Below are positions 34,001 to 45,925 of a DNA stretch of 64,000 nucleotides, piece after piece. The stretch is from Phialocephala subalpina (lineage: Eukaryota > Ascomycota > Leotiomycetes > Helotiales > Mollisiaceae). How positions within the stretch are numbered: position 1 is the stretch's first letter; every line of letters begins with the position of its first letter. The stretch is taken from contig FJOG01000001.1 in NCBI GenBank assembly GCA_900073065.1, positions 696,430 through 760,429 of the forward strand, read 5' to 3'. Made by a program: the position numbers and the translations under genes. The notes below the pieces were generated by a model. It was not told where the DNA came from. It made no database searches and saw nothing but the letters and a program-made list of their open reading frames with translations.

Positions 34001-37000
34001 GTTGTATGGTGAGCGAGGCTCGCTAGCTAGTTGGAGGTAGGTTGAAGAGTGGTTTAGTAATGGGGGTAGTTGTGGAGATTGAGAGGGGGAGTGAGGTGAA
34101 GATGAATCTGAAGTTCTTTAGAGGTGGTGTTGTTGCTGTCATTCTGGAATTCTGTTGTCATTTTTCAATTTCAGATGCGTATACCAATTTCGAGTCAGTC
34201 TACTCGCGCCGAAGCTCATTATATCAAAGAAATTCAGGAGAGAGGTGAAGTTTGCGTCTGCAACTGGGATTCCTGAAGCTGGCTGCTGGCCTTACCGCCA
34301 GTACATATCGGTATTTGGTATGTGGAGGATGGGAATGTGGAGGAGGGGAGGGAAGGACTATATACCCCCTTCTCAGCAGCCCTGTCTTTCTCTCATTTTT
34401 GTCTTGGTTGAGGTTGAGGTATGAAAGACCTCATGGATTCACCTCACTTAACTTGACTAATCGAGGTTTAGGGTCAGTGAATTTGAGAATGGCGAGAATA
34501 ATGTAAAGAGCATACAATTGAATCTAATTCAGTCTCTCATAGGTGAGGAAGAGTGAGTTTGGGGGGTATATAAGGCCGGCTGATCCTCGGCTCAGAACCA
34601 ATAAGTTCACGAAGAATGAGCATCAGTCAGCCGAATATCAGCCAGCCATGAGTGTAGTTGGAGGGAGTGAGAATGATCTGTTTGGAAATGATCTTGCTTT
34701 TCTGGGGAAAGGGTGGGAGATTCTTGATTGTTGAGGGATAGATGTGAAGGTGGAGATGAGGTGTGGTTGGGTTGGGTGGGTGAGGTGGAGTAGGTATGGT
34801 TATTGTTGAGGTTTTGCTGTCAATGATTTTGGGCTGTGTGGATGTGATGCATTCCTTATTCCGTGCTTGGCGGATCTCATAAAAGTTTGTTTCTTTAGGC
34901 AAGGCATGACCTAGCTTCAGTGAGGTAGGTCGAAGCAGTGAGTGTGTTTGAGAACCAGCCTTTTCCTCTTTATTGGGTTCAGAGTTATTTCACGCGAGTT
35001 TGATTATGACGCGATAATCATGAATCTGGAACAGATAGAGACTGGACAGCAGACGTACAATAAAGTGAATGAGGGGCTGAAGGGGTGTTTAAGTGAGGTG
35101 AGATGGAGGAGGAGTATATAAAGCCGGCTGATCCTCGGCTTAGGACACCAAGGAGTTTGCTGAAGGAGAAATGGAGTGATTGAGGGGGCTGGGAGTGAGG
35201 TGGTGTGCTGGCGTGCAGGTTGGTGAGAGAGTTTGATCTTATTGGGTGATATCATATGGGTGTTCTTAGTCTTTGAGGTTTAGATGTGAGCATAGAGGTA
35301 TGGCTGTGCGGAGTGGGAAGTTTTGTTCTCATCTGCAGTTATTGCTGTCAACGTCTCAATCTTACCGAATAGTCACACTTTCCTTTCTTTGTATTTCCAC
35401 AGCAGCCAGTCTCTCTACTGTGTGTCCTAGGTGAGCCCCGCTTCTCCAGAAGGTCCCACCTCCAAGGAAGCCAACACAAGCCCACGCCGTCCGTCGCCTT
35501 CGTATGATCGACCAATTCGTGTCACAAAAGGAATTGTCCTTTGAATACGATAGAGCACGGGTTTATATGGTCGGCGGAAAGCTAGCTTGCTTGAGATGAA
35601 TGGTGGTGAGTCATTTGTTTTGACGCCTCCTCTCCTTTCAGCTGATCCACCTCCTACATTTGACTGCGTGACACCTCCAATGACGCGACGCTTGAAATCC
35701 AAAAGGTCCAACTCGTCCGACACCTTAATCTCCTGGATTCGCCAGCCCCTCAAACAGCCCTATGACACTTAATACCTCAAACGTCCAACATCGTAACCCA
35801 ACTTGTATATATACGACGTTTTTAGCATCGACTTTCACTCCGAATACGTTACCGGTCTACTTTCGAACACTCTTTGAAGCTCATGATTAAAAGGATACCT
35901 ACTGGCAACCAGTCCAAACAGAACATAATTTCTTTATTGAAGCTTGAGTAAGACTTGGCGCGCTTGAGTGGTCGCTGCACTGAACTTGGAAGTGAGGATG
36001 GAGGAAAGGAGTATAATAGGTGGGGTTATTGTCGTTTGAGCTTTTGCTGCCAACATCTCTGCTTATCTCTTGCTTTTTGTCTCATCTGCTGTTCCTGGCT
36101 CTGTTCCAACTTACTCACCAAATATATCGGAATAGAGCACGAGGTCAAACGATCTGCGAAGATCTTTTTGGGAGTAGAAAATTTGGTGAACGAAAAACCG
36201 CAGTTGAAGAAACAAGAGATGGTCCAGTCACGATTCTCAGCTCAAGGACGCCGGAAGTATAAAAGACCGGCTGGTCCTGCGAGATTTGGAAACCGAGAGA
36301 GAAGACTTTCGACAGCCCTCAAAAAGTCATCATGGCAGACTTTGCTGATGGATCCGCTTAGTTTGCGGTCTTTCTCCTCAAAGCTTGATGAAGTGAGTGA
36401 AAGGATTCTGGGTTCTGAAAGAGGCTTGTTGGATGGACTGATGTGGGGTGTTTCATTGAATGTTTCTTGCAATCACTGCCAACCTCCATTCGCGCGAACA
36501 CAGCTCGACAGCAAAGATCCAGGTTAAACGTGGAATGAAAGAAGCTGGCAGATGTGTATTCTCCAGTTTAAGGAAGAATGCAAAATGCTTTCAGACTGAA
36601 GCCAAAGAGGAAGTTGAGTCTGAATACGGACATGGACAGAGGTGCATCCTGATCCACACCAATAGAATGGCTAGTTGGAATGAAGTTTGTCTGTAAAGAA
36701 AGGCGGCGAGGGCGGCAGATGGGGTATTTATACCAGTGGTAGAAGATAAGATGTTCGTTCGAGTTTACCTGCACGTTCTTGTGTTGGACTGATTGATTCA
36801 CTCAATGAAATATTGTGCCAGATGTGGTCGAGCTAGTGGGAAGTGAGTAGTGGATGTTCGTTTGACTTCCCATATCGATTCTTGTCTTGGACAGACTACT
36901 TGAAGTCGGGGTTGAATGCGAGAAAAATGTGTAAAAGGAGGAGTGGTGATTGATGTCATAGGAAGGGGATGATGGGAAAGATCAAAGATGGGTGATTTTT

Positions 37001-37170
37001 TGGACAGGACTTGGGATACAAAACACAGGACCTGCAAATGCAGCAATAGGAATCTTTGTCTAGTTTCGGGGATTCTGAATTTTGCAAAGTTGTGAGTGAT
37101 CGACATAAATCTTACTCCGTAGCCTAGATATATATCTCTACCATCAATGCCCATGACCTCTATCCCAACG
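31029..37170. other. 6.1-kb gene-poor block downstream of cdc25
   Basis: No confident gene. Open frames are short, compositionally biased and mutually overlapping. Notable content: the cdc25 3' region; GA-rich runs near 31.99 kb; ATCGATCGATCG near 32.41 kb; G-rich runs near 32.72 and 32.81 kb; the TATA-unit array (32738-36483); and a minus-strand GTATAAATAC-type TATA at 36724-36733. Confidence 0.55.
32738..36483 (+). repeat. Array of seven degenerate TATA units of unknown function
   Basis: Each unit has a purine-rich run (GAGGTGAGGAGG type), a TATA element, and 193-246 bp later a TTTTGCTG(T/C)CAA box. TATA and box starts are: 32738/32935, 33243/33456, 33940/34133, 34566/34812, 35114/35342, 35815/36042 and 36257/36466. 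An eighth TATA at 34358 lacks a clear box. Units at 34566 and 35114 share GCCGGCTGATCCTCGGCT right after the TATA; 36257 has a related ACCGGCTGGTCCTG. Before the box, several units carry TTGAGG(N)TAGATGTGA-like text (34726, 35273; weaker at 33389 and 34068), then GGTTATTGT(C)GTTTGAG. Outside these boxes the units are strongly diverged. They could be duplicated promoters of short RNAs or small genes, or decayed mobile-element ends. Confidence 0.5.
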
Positions 37171-38949
37171 CTAGCTTTCGATACCTGTAGATGCAAGCCT
37201 CAATTTCTTGAAATCCGGCGTTCCCAATCCCGTCACCGGATCCCATCCAACTACGGCAGGGAACCCTGAGCCAGGAATTTGCGCTGCACAACCACTTCCC
37301 TTCCCACCAACAATATCAGTCAAGGCACTCGATGCCTTGCTATACAACCAAGGATTCAGAAGCCCAAAAGGCGGTAAACCGTTTGAGATACGGTCGCAGT
37401 TCAGTAGAGCCACAACACCCGCGAATGCCGGAGAAGAAGCACTGGTCCCAGACAACAGCTTATCCGAACCAGACAAAATGGTGTGGAAATAGACACCTTG
37501 AGCAGAAACATCGGGATAAGCTCGTCCAGATTGGTTGTAATATTGCTTGAAAGTGGCATTGGCATGATTGGCGAGGTACGATGAAACGGCTGCATCCTGG
37601 TAAGATGGGCGAGGAAAGTAGTTCGAGAAACCACCACCTGAGAATGAAACTGCGATTTCGGGAACGACATGGTATGTTGCACCCACAGCTGTGACGAATG
37701 GACAGCTGGCTGGAAAAGCAGGCGTGTAGAGCAGCGTGCCGGGGTCAGTCACGTTACAATTGCTTCCTGAGCCGGAGTCACCGCTTGAGACCAACACGCT
37801 GACACCGCGAGCAGCGACTTGAGCGAAGAGATCACAGACTGTGTGGGCATAGGACTCAGGAACGGTCCATTCGCCGTCCCCGTACGAGATGGAGATTGTT
37901 TGCGGGATCTTGTCCAATTTGAGGAGGTAGGTGAGGAATTCCAAATACGGCTCGTTATCGACTTCATTTGGGGTGGTCTCAGGGGGTCGTCCGCCAGTGG
38001 AGTAGTAGGTCGAAGGTGTTGGATAGGCCAAGGCGAGACCATACTGAATGTCGAGGTTTGCTTCTCCAATGCTCTGGGGACCGCTGACACTGTCTTGGAG
38101 ATTCAGCCCTCCGTTGATCAGAACCTCTTTAAAATCAGAACCGTTGGCGGTTGGTTCGTAGGTGGCAAGGAATTGAGCTAGATCGTCGTGCTGAGCATAT
38201 TCTTCAAGGAAGCCAGCCAGAGCGATTTCATTGCCGTTGCGGCGTGACCCGCGGAAGTGTTTGAATTTGTAGAGGGCTTTGATGCAGTCAGGAGTGATAC
38301 TGCTGTTGCAAGCAACGACATCAAGTCCATCGTGAACATCGGCAACTGATGATGCGGCGAATTTGATATCAGGAGCCTCGAAATCCTTCACGATGGTCGA
38401 AATTTGTGGAGAGGGCGTGGAGAACTTGATTGTTGGCGCAATAATGTCGACATAGGCGTGTAAAGCAGCTGGAATACTGTACTCAAGAACACGAACAGTC
38501 GTCTTTCCCGTTTCCGTGTTCTCGAACAGCTGATATTCGGTCTGAAGAAGCTTCTCTGCATCCCCAATCGTCCCGTCTAGAATGACCCAATCATTCTCAA
38601 CGGTGGACTTTCCGGCAAGGCCCATAGACTCAAGCCATTCCAACGTCAAATCGTATGATTCTTTGGGAGGTGCAATAAAATTGTTGATTTCCAATTGACT
38701 GAGGTGGCGGCCGTATGAGGGGTGGTCAGGGGTGCTGACATCCAAAACTTGTTGCTGGAACTTAGCAATGTTTCGATTTTTCAGGTGGACCCGAAGCTTG
38801 AAGCTCTGATCTGCATCCACTTTGCCATCACCCTGAAGAACCCAAGGAGTGGGAGCAACAGACAGGCTCTCGAAAACTTGATAATCTTCGAGGCTTGCTT
38901 TGCTGGCAACAGCTGTCCCGACAATCAGAGCAACGAGAGAAAACTTCAT
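37171..38949 (-). CDS. Secreted sedolisin (S53) tripeptidyl-peptidase
   Basis: Single-exon 592-aa acid serine peptidase of the sedolisin family. A signal peptide (MKFSLVALIVGTAVASKA) precedes an inhibitory pro-domain (about 20-195) containing KNRNIAKFQQQVLDVSTPDH and PSYGRHLSQLEI. The mature enzyme has Glu296 and Asp300 in SIGEANLDIQYG, oxyanion Asp391 in SSGDSGSGSNC and catalytic Ser503 in SGTSASSPAFAG. A C-terminal Ca-binding loop reads DIVGGKGSGC...GWDPVTGLGTPDF. Fungal members (Sed/TppA types) cleave tripeptides from protein N-termini at acid pH after secretion. Length and all active-site residues indicate a complete enzyme. It is the second secreted peptidase in the window after DPP V. 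Confidence 0.95.
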   Translation of the reverse strand: MKFSLVALIVGTAVASKASLEDYQVFESLSVAPTPWVLQGDGKVDADQSFKLRVHLKNRNIAKFQQQVLDVSTPDHPSYGRHLSQLEINNFIAPPKESYDLTLEWLESMGLAGKSTVENDWVILDGTIGDAEKLLQTEYQLFENTETGKTTVRVLEYSIPAALHAYVDIIAPTIKFSTPSPQISTIVKDFEAPDIKFAASSVADVHDGLDVVACNSSITPDCIKALYKFKHFRGSRRNGNEIALAGFLEEYAQHDDLAQFLATYEPTANGSDFKEVLINGGLNLQDSVSGPQSIGEANLDIQYGLALAYPTPSTYYSTGGRPPETTPNEVDNEPYLEFLTYLLKLDKIPQTISISYGDGEWTVPESYAHTVCDLFAQVAARGVSVLVSSGDSGSGSNCNVTDPGTLLYTPAFPASCPFVTAVGATYHVVPEIAVSFSGGGFSNYFPRPSYQDAAVSSYLANHANATFKQYYNQSGRAYPDVSAQGVYFHTILSGSDKLLSGTSASSPAFAGVVALLNCDRISNGLPPFGLLNPWLYSKASSALTDIVGGKGSGCAAQIPGSGFPAVVGWDPVTGLGTPDFKKLRLASTGIES

Positions 38950-39842
38950 CTTGACGACTAGAGAGACAACAAAGCCTCAGAATTCTTGAGCAGTCAGAAT
39001 AACTTGAGGAGAAGCGAAAGTGGGAGAGTGGGAGAAGGGAAAGGAATTGAGGCTGGCAAAGGCATTCTTAAGTCACCATGTACCGTGCAACGGGCGTGCA
39101 ACTACGTCCCCGCAGATCACAACAAGCTTAATCTTGGCAAACTCTCGTTCCTGAATACAGCAACTGGATAAACAAGCTCTAAGATAGCGGAACGAGCACG
39201 ACATGTTTGATGGTACCTGCCAAGGAGCGTTCCGCCAATTACCTTCCTTTTTCGACCTTAGCAATCCCACCCATGCAATTTAGCACTTTGGATAAGGTAC
39301 ATTTCCTTAAATTTCTTCCAATTATAATTAGGCTGCGCTTAATCGCTTCTGGGCACTCCAAATATATCAGGGATTCGAGAGGGGCTTATTCGATCTGCGG
39401 AGCCCAATTTTGATCGCGTCAATATGCACGAGAATCACGTGAGATGGTAATGAAATTGTGCCATATGCCTCTCGGTACAAGTCAAATTACATCAACCTTA
39501 AAGCAGAAGCCGAAGAAAATATTGATTTGTAACAAGCTCCAAGAAAAGATGATTCTGTGCTTTGAAGCTTTCTTGTGATGATTGCACACCTTGCACGATG
39601 ACGATGACCCCGCCCTCTATCCGCATAAGCGAGCCCCCTAAGCTTAGCGATCCACTTTGCACGCGGTTGGACAAATTCTACTCAGATTGAATCGATTTTG
39701 GAGAAGTAGCAATGTGCAGTGTGTGTATATATAGAAAGAGACAAGAACAGTTTATACAATTTATCGTACAGTTCTACTGTACACGACTTCTTTTCAACCT
39801 TTGCCTCGGTGTAGTAATACGATACCTTCTCAGAAGTTCGAC
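38950..39842. other. Intergenic: sedolisin promoter and 3' flank of DUF2235 gene
   Basis: Mostly non-coding. A TCACGTGA site at 39435-39442 and a TATATATAG string near 39728 are the only conspicuous elements. No gene supported. Confidence 0.55.
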
Positions 39843-41715
39843 CTAGAGGGTCATCCATTCATGCTTCACTTTCTCATGAACTTCCTTGGCCCATGAAACC
39901 TCGAGTAGTCTCTTCTCGATACTGGTCTTCTCAGGCATGTCCCCAATCTCAAACTCCCACAGAAACCTATCAGTTTCCCCGTTCTCACCTTTCAGAACCC
40001 ACTTGTACCCCTTCCTCTGCTTGAAGTCTCGTCCAAGCCCCGCTTCCTCCTTCACACGTTTCCAGCCCGGCATGGAAGTTGGTTGATAGATCTCATGTTC
40101 TTTCTTGCCGAGAGATCGCTCAAATACTTGGCGGTAAAAGACACTTGGATGAACGCGTTCGGTCGTAAACTCGCCGATTTTGTAGTCGTGGTATTGACCT
40201 GGTGTTCTGATTTCTGGCTTTCCCATGAACTGATACATTGTTGTGTAGCTCTCATCCACACTTCCGAGTGCGTAGCCCACTGGCATGATAGCGTTGGAGC
40301 CTTTCACAAGAAGACTCTTCAAGTACTTTGGCGCGTCCCAAATAGACCACCCTTTCTGCTCATAGGCAGCTGCTACATTTTTGCCATTGTCAGAAAGAAG
40401 CTGCGCAGTCTCGGAATGACCGTTGCTGGGGGTCTCATTGTGGACAGCATCACTCTTGATGAGTCTCCCCTCCGCGAGAGCTTTGAACTCATCGAGTTGG
40501 GCTTGCAAAGCATCTTCGGAGAGTGCAAGGAATGGTCGAATTCTATCAAGCATCCAGGCATAGCTGATGGAAGCGAGTTGTTCCCGATCGCCCGTTGGGT
40601 TGGGACCTGCGTTGCTGGAGCTGCCGCCGCCAATGTTGACGTGCGCACCCGGGAACCAGCATTGAAGTAGATTGGTGGGAGTGGGCTCGGATTGACCAAC
40701 CACCACATCTGGCTTGCCCCAGGTTCCGTCGGGCTTCAGTACTGCTGGTCGGCCCTTTAACTTCCAGACGGAAGGCGAGAATGGTGCACGTTTCTCGTCA
40801 AGAGCGAGTGCTTGATACGCATGCCGAATCTCTGCAAACATTAAACATGTTAGCCAGTTTCCCCTCGGGTTTTAGCGTACGAGGGCAACTTACGTGGATG
40901 AAGTTCGGTGTCGTAGCACTCGTAAACACTCGGATCTGCCTTGTGATATTTCCAAAGATGTCCCAGGTCAGGCACTCCGAGACTTCCAACGGTATCCCAT
41001 ACTCCAATGACATCGATGTCGACCTTCTCAGGGAGGCAATTTGCATATTTCACCCCTGCATTTACTTGAAGAAATTCCACCCATGCCTTGCATGTGCTGA
41101 AAGGCTTGTGCTCTTTCGGGTAGAGGTTCGTGGGATGGAGGTAAACAGCGTAGGCCTTGAGGAAGGCTGACATGAACGAAGGCTTCAAGACACCAATATG
41201 GCAGACCAGTCCGGCAACTGCTCGTACAGTATAAGCACCCCTTGAAAACCCGAAGAAGTAGAGTTTATCCCCGGGAGCGTAATTGTTCACAATGAAATTG
41301 TAAGCTTCGATGATATTTTCGTTCAGTCCACTTCCAGTACCGCCTTCATTGTCGTCCAGTCAGCATTAAATTTCTTGGCTAGGCTATTTGCTCAAAGAGA
41401 AGCTCTCTTACCTTGTCGAAGAGGCTCCAAGGGCCCAACATCACCGGTTCCAATTCCAGCGTCATAGTACACGACTTGTTGCCACACCTTGTCGGGGTCC
41501 GAAGGTTCTTTCTTCCTTTCAATTCCTGCATTTGCAAGAACACGACTCAAACGAGCTACGTTCGAGGAAACTCCTTTCGTAGGGTCGAGTGAAGTCGCTG
41601 ATTGCCATGTACCATCGCAACAGATGACAATTTTCTTGGGCTGAGGTTCGGCCGGAATAGCGACTGAAGATTTGGAATATCCCCTTGGTGCTGGTGTAGC
41701 GGTATTGGACGACAT
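39843..41715 (-). CDS. DUF2235 alpha/beta-hydrolase (Tle1-like phospholipase family)
   Basis: 580 aa, complement(join(39843..40831,40894..41343,41412..41715)). It opens with KKIVICCDGTWQSA, the DUF2235 start, followed by VYYDAGIGTGD, GLNENIIEAYNFIVNNY and the nucleophile elbow FFGFSRGAYTVRAVAG (Ser135). DVIGVWDTVGSLGVPD and WFPGAHVNIGGGSS (probable His) come next, then a C-terminal half specific to fungal members. The family includes bacterial type VI phospholipase effectors (Tle1); fungal versions are uncharacterised hydrolases. There is no signal peptide, so it is likely intracellular. Both introns are phase 1 and have canonical GTAAG donors. It stands alone, transcribed in the same direction as the sedolisin gene. 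Confidence 0.9.
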
Positions 41716-42845
41716 GGTTGACTTGATTTTGAAGAATGAAATCACTTATTTCAACATTCTTCTTTGATGCGGAGGATGTTCCGGGAATATAAGAGGAGGA
41801 GAACTCTCTCCTTCAATTGACAAATCAATTGAGAACACATTCTATCAGGATTGTGGCTGGCGTGGAAAGGCGCGGCCCGCCCGAGTGAGGTTGATTTTTA
41901 ATCTCCTAAGCTCATTCGGTCTTGTCAAAGTCAGTGGCTTCCAGACTATCGAACCAAAGTGGAGATATTTTTTGGTGGCGTCGATCTCGATGCGAGTTGT
42001 GAGACAAGCTGATCCGCCCTCCGAGAAAAAGAATTGCTGGCTTTGGAGTGAATGATTGAGCGCTCATATTCCGAAGTGAAAGAAGCAATTGTCAAGTTGT
42101 TTGACGGCTGTGAATGTAATTGGGAGGGCCAGAAAGGTTGGGGATGGTTGATGGTCGACGTCATGATCGGCGCTGGATAGGCCTAAGCAAGCTTCTCCAA
42201 AGCTGTAGTTGCGAACTTATCAATACTGTGAGTGTTTAACTACGTGAATAATTCCTGCATCGTTTTTAAGGTAGAACTGAAAAGAAACAACTGCATAGTT
42301 TGCTTTTTGCTTGGTTTCAAATCCAAAGTTTCATTTTAGTACAGTCCTGAAAGTTCAGGGTGTTCCGGGCCAGGTAGGGGCAGCGAACGCCTGGGGATTA
42401 GACGGCAGGTGCGGGGTAAAATCTACCTCGCACCCGGGAAATTCAGCGGAAGCTGAACACCACCAAGTGCTCAGATTCTCTCTTGCGTTGTTTGTCTTAG
42501 TCGACAACGGATACAATGTCGTGTATCTCCATGAAAGTTCGAACATTGAACAAGCTATTCGGGTAAGTATCGTAGGCGTGCTTTACCCTCTGAGAAATGG
42601 TAGGAGGTCTTGGACGGAAATCGAATATTCTTGCCCGCACCGGCTGGAACGGATTTCTGATCAGGTGTTTGATATTCGTCTGAGAGAGAAGTAAACTGAT
42701 TACAGGGACAGCATAATGACTGATCTCTCACATTAATTACTGAAGGGGAAGACCGAGGTAGATATACCATTCGATCTTGAACCTTTAGCAGCGAAACCTT
42801 CATACTACTCGCCTCGAACATATTACTTCATCACGAATCTGCTTC
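41716..42845. other. Intergenic region
   Basis: Promoter of the DUF2235 gene and 3' flank of the sugar transporter. The short frames at 42311-42694 (plus) and 42555-42821 (minus) have no recognisable features. No RNA gene or repeat was found. Confidence 0.55.
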
Positions 42846-45008
42846 TTACACATCCGAAACTGTGCGCACTTGAACATCTGTAACATAACCCTTGAACTTA
42901 CGAAGACCAATCCTCTTCTCGAACCTATCAAGAGGTTAGAAATACGCGCAAGACGGAAAGGCTAAGAAGGGAGAAACTCACAATTCGTCAATCTCACCAG
43001 GTGTACGACGTGCCACCTCAGGAAGCAAGAACCATGCGATAATAACGGAAACCGCACCCGTGCCAGCGAAGCTAGAAAGGATCAGCAAAGTAATGATTGG
43101 AAGAAAGAAGACGATGAACTAACAAAAACCCCGTCTTAACTCCCCATTTTGCCGTCCCGTTAATCATCAAAGGCGTACAAAAGCTAAACATAATACCAAT
43201 CAGATTCGAAGATGCAAGTGCCCAGCCCGCAGTTTGAGCTCGGAGTCGCTGCGTAGGTATTTCGGCCGCGTAGGCGTAGCCTATAGCTGATGCACCGGTG
43301 GTTGAGAAGGTAGCAAGACAGGCGAAGAAAACCAAGAGAGAGGAAGTATTCTTCTTCGTGTAGTCGAAGCAGCCAACAATACCGAGAGACAAAACGGAGA
43401 GGACAGTAACGGCATAAGGGTATACAGTAAGTGGGCGACGTCCAAGGCGGTCAGTGAGCGTGGATGTGATGATCATGGAGAGGATCTGAACACAGCCAAG
43501 AATTACGGTGACGAGGAACGGATTGCTGTTTCCGGCAGCTTGGACTACAAGTGCCATCAGTCATTAGAGAGAACGAGGGACCATATTGAGTACGTACAGA
43601 AATAAGTGGCGTAGGTGTTGAAAACAGTTAGGCCAACGAATTGCTGAGTGATCTTGGGCCACGAAGCAATCAAAAATCTGATGAGATTTCGGCCACGGAA
43701 GATAGCCCACTGACCTTCCTCTGAGTTCTGTTCGGCGAGATAGCGCTCCTCCTTGATAGTATTCGTCATGACGGCCTGCAGATTGACAAGAGTTAGCAAG
43801 CATTGGGGGAGTGGGGGCTCGAAGGGGGTGGTGTGTGGACTAACAATATTGTCCTGGACATTGTAGCCTTCGATGTGGCCATTGTATCTAAGCAGGATCT
43901 TTTCGGCTTTGTCTAATTTATCCTTACCAGCGAGCCACCAGGGACTCTCTGGGAGGAGTAAAAAGATTATGAGCATGGCTCCAATCATGCCCCACTTGAG
44001 ATTGTTAGTCCACCTTTCTCCCATATTTGCAACAACTCGTGGCTTCTTACCTGAGTATAGATTGCAGCACGGAAATCATAAGGATCGTGGGCGTTGAGGC
44101 GGTTGAGGGCGACAGAACCAAGCAGTTGACCTATGACAAACCAACTGAATTGACCCTAGCGTCAGCGCTGCGAGCAGGTGTAAGGTGAACCAGGGCTCAA
44201 GAACTCACAAGCTGTAGGCATTGATGAGGAGTCCTCTCAGCTGAGTCGGGGCCATCTCAGATAGATAGACAGGCATGGTAGCTTGCAGCATCCCCACACC
44301 AGCACCCGATAGAAGCTTGGCAACGAGCCAATGGTCCCATTTTGTAGCAAAAGATTCTGCGAATATGCTCTAATAAATGCACAGGTGTCAGTTCCGCGGG
44401 CCACGTCAACAGTACGAGATGACTTATAGTTGAGGGGAGACCAACCGCCACAAGGAAGAACCAAAGGATAAGGAGTGCGGGTTTTCGGCCAAGCGAATTG
44501 GTGGCATATTGAAGGAACTACGGGTTGTCAGAGTAAGTCGAAGGAGACAGAAGGATAGTACAATTAAGGTGACATACGATTTGGCCGATCGTCTGACCAG
44601 CAGATTGGATGCCTCCCCAAGCAGAGACGTATTTCCCGTTGATGATCTTCGTACCTGGGCTCGCCATCTGCCTGATGAAGCCCTTATTTGACACAATACC
44701 GCCGTTGAGACTGATCTCTGCCCTTGGAATTAGCATCGCGGGAGAACCCAGCAACTTGTTTGAGGATGACTTCACTTACGGTACCCGTCCAAGGACGCGC
44801 TGAAGGCGGCAGCCATGGCTACCGCTGAGATAAGCTTGTATCGTCCAACACTTTCCCAGATGCCGAGGTCGTCTGACTTCAGGCGCATCTGAGGAGCCTC
44901 CCCTTTGGAAACCTCGATCTCTTCAGCATCGTGCTTTGCATCGTTACTTTTGAAATTGGACAACACAATGTCGGGTGAGCCACGGATATCCGCTTGATTA
45001 TTCACCAT
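42846..45008 (-). CDS. MFS sugar transporter (SP family, maltose/alpha-glucoside-like)
   Basis: Predicted 12-TMS H+ symporter, 537 aa from ten exons: complement(join(42846..42924,42982..43071,43124..43544,43598..43775,43845..43994,44051..44144,44209..44369,44446..44517,44578..44717,44780..45008)). An acidic cytosolic N-terminus precedes ASLDGYQISLNGGIV (TM1 and loop). LGRKPALLIL, GAGVGMLQATMPVYLSEMAP (the sugar-porter motif region), QLRGLLINAYSFWFVIGQ, LPESPWWLAGKDK, LTDRLGRRPL, EIPTQRLRAQTAG and PEVARRTPGEIDELF follow, which cover the SP family markers in order. Every phase closes. It diverges from an intracellular-type alpha-L-rhamnosidase, suggesting import of rhamnose or rhamnosylated oligosaccharides. 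Confidence 0.93.
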
Positions 45009-45925
45009 GGTGGGACTGAGGTGGAAAGAAGTGGCCTCAAGGGGGTTCGGATCTGATATAAAGAGCCAGACTCTCCCGCAGATGGTCTCAGGGAGAATGC
45101 AGATCTGAACAGATCTGTCGAAGTCTTATACAGCAGATGTCTGCAGGCTCCTGTCCCATGGCCATGGGCCCCCGGTATCCCCGGTGCACACCCAGCTCTT
45201 TCAACCCCGCAGTTGGGGACCCCAGACTACCCCTACCTAATTAGGGCTTCGGTTCGGACAATTCTCCCGCCTTGGAAGTAGCCCCTCGCTTACAATTTTC
45301 CCGCCCCTTTTTCCGGTGCAATCTCGGGTCATCCGTAGCCGAGCCTAGAGATCTTTCAGTTGAGGAGTCTCCATTTAGACACCGCTTCATGGTCTTCATA
45401 TGCGTGGAGTTGAAGTCAAATGAAGAGAACAATCGATAGCGTATTTTACACCTAAAAAGAGTTATTATAGGGCGTCTCTCGTCCCCGCGACGCAACCCAA
45501 ACCCTGCCTCGTATGGTGACCCCCCGCAAACCCCACTGAATTCCCTTCGCGCTCGAATCACCAAAAAGGATCCTTGGCGCTTTCGCACATACATGGCCCG
45601 ACACAGCGAATACCGCCGTTGGTTCCTGAACTTCCTGCGAGTAAGGAAGCATGATTGCGAGAGATTGATATCGGGCCATGTCCCGAAATCTGTTGTCTCG
45701 GTGCGCATTGGATTGTCAACTCATCCCCTTAAGAACGGAGACACTCAATTCTGCCCCTAGCACCGACGATACCCAGCTGCTTCTAGACATGTGAACACAA
45801 CTCACAGCAAACCTTTCCCGACGCCACCTATAGACAAACAGGCTTGAAAGCATTCTCGAACTCCTGCAGATCCGTCGATAAATAACAAGTCACGTGCATG
45901 TCCCGTGAGAGAGGAACCACATGCC
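45009..45925. promoter_or_regulatory. Bidirectional promoter, sugar transporter / rhamnosidase
   Basis: 917 bp between divergent starts. CCCCGG occurs twice nine bases apart (45170-45175 and 45179-45184). This is the reverse of CCGGGG, which fits the CreA/Mig1 consensus SYGGRG; paired sites are typical of carbon-catabolite-repressed fungal promoters. A TCACGTG (45890-45896) sits 30 bp upstream of the rhamnosidase start. The 155-codon minus-strand frame inside (45241-45708) has no gene-like features. Confidence 0.6.

Noticed and set aside
34566..34592. GCCGGCTGATCCTCGGCT after the TATA as a terminator or riboswitch stem
   Set aside because: The AGCCG/CGGCT stem is only 5 bp with a 9-nt loop and is weakened in the related 36257 unit, so pairing is not supported.
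45241..45708. 155-codon minus-strand frame between sugar transporter and rhamnosidase
   Set aside because: Arg-rich, no recognisable motif, lies inside a bidirectional promoter and lacks a start context or introns.
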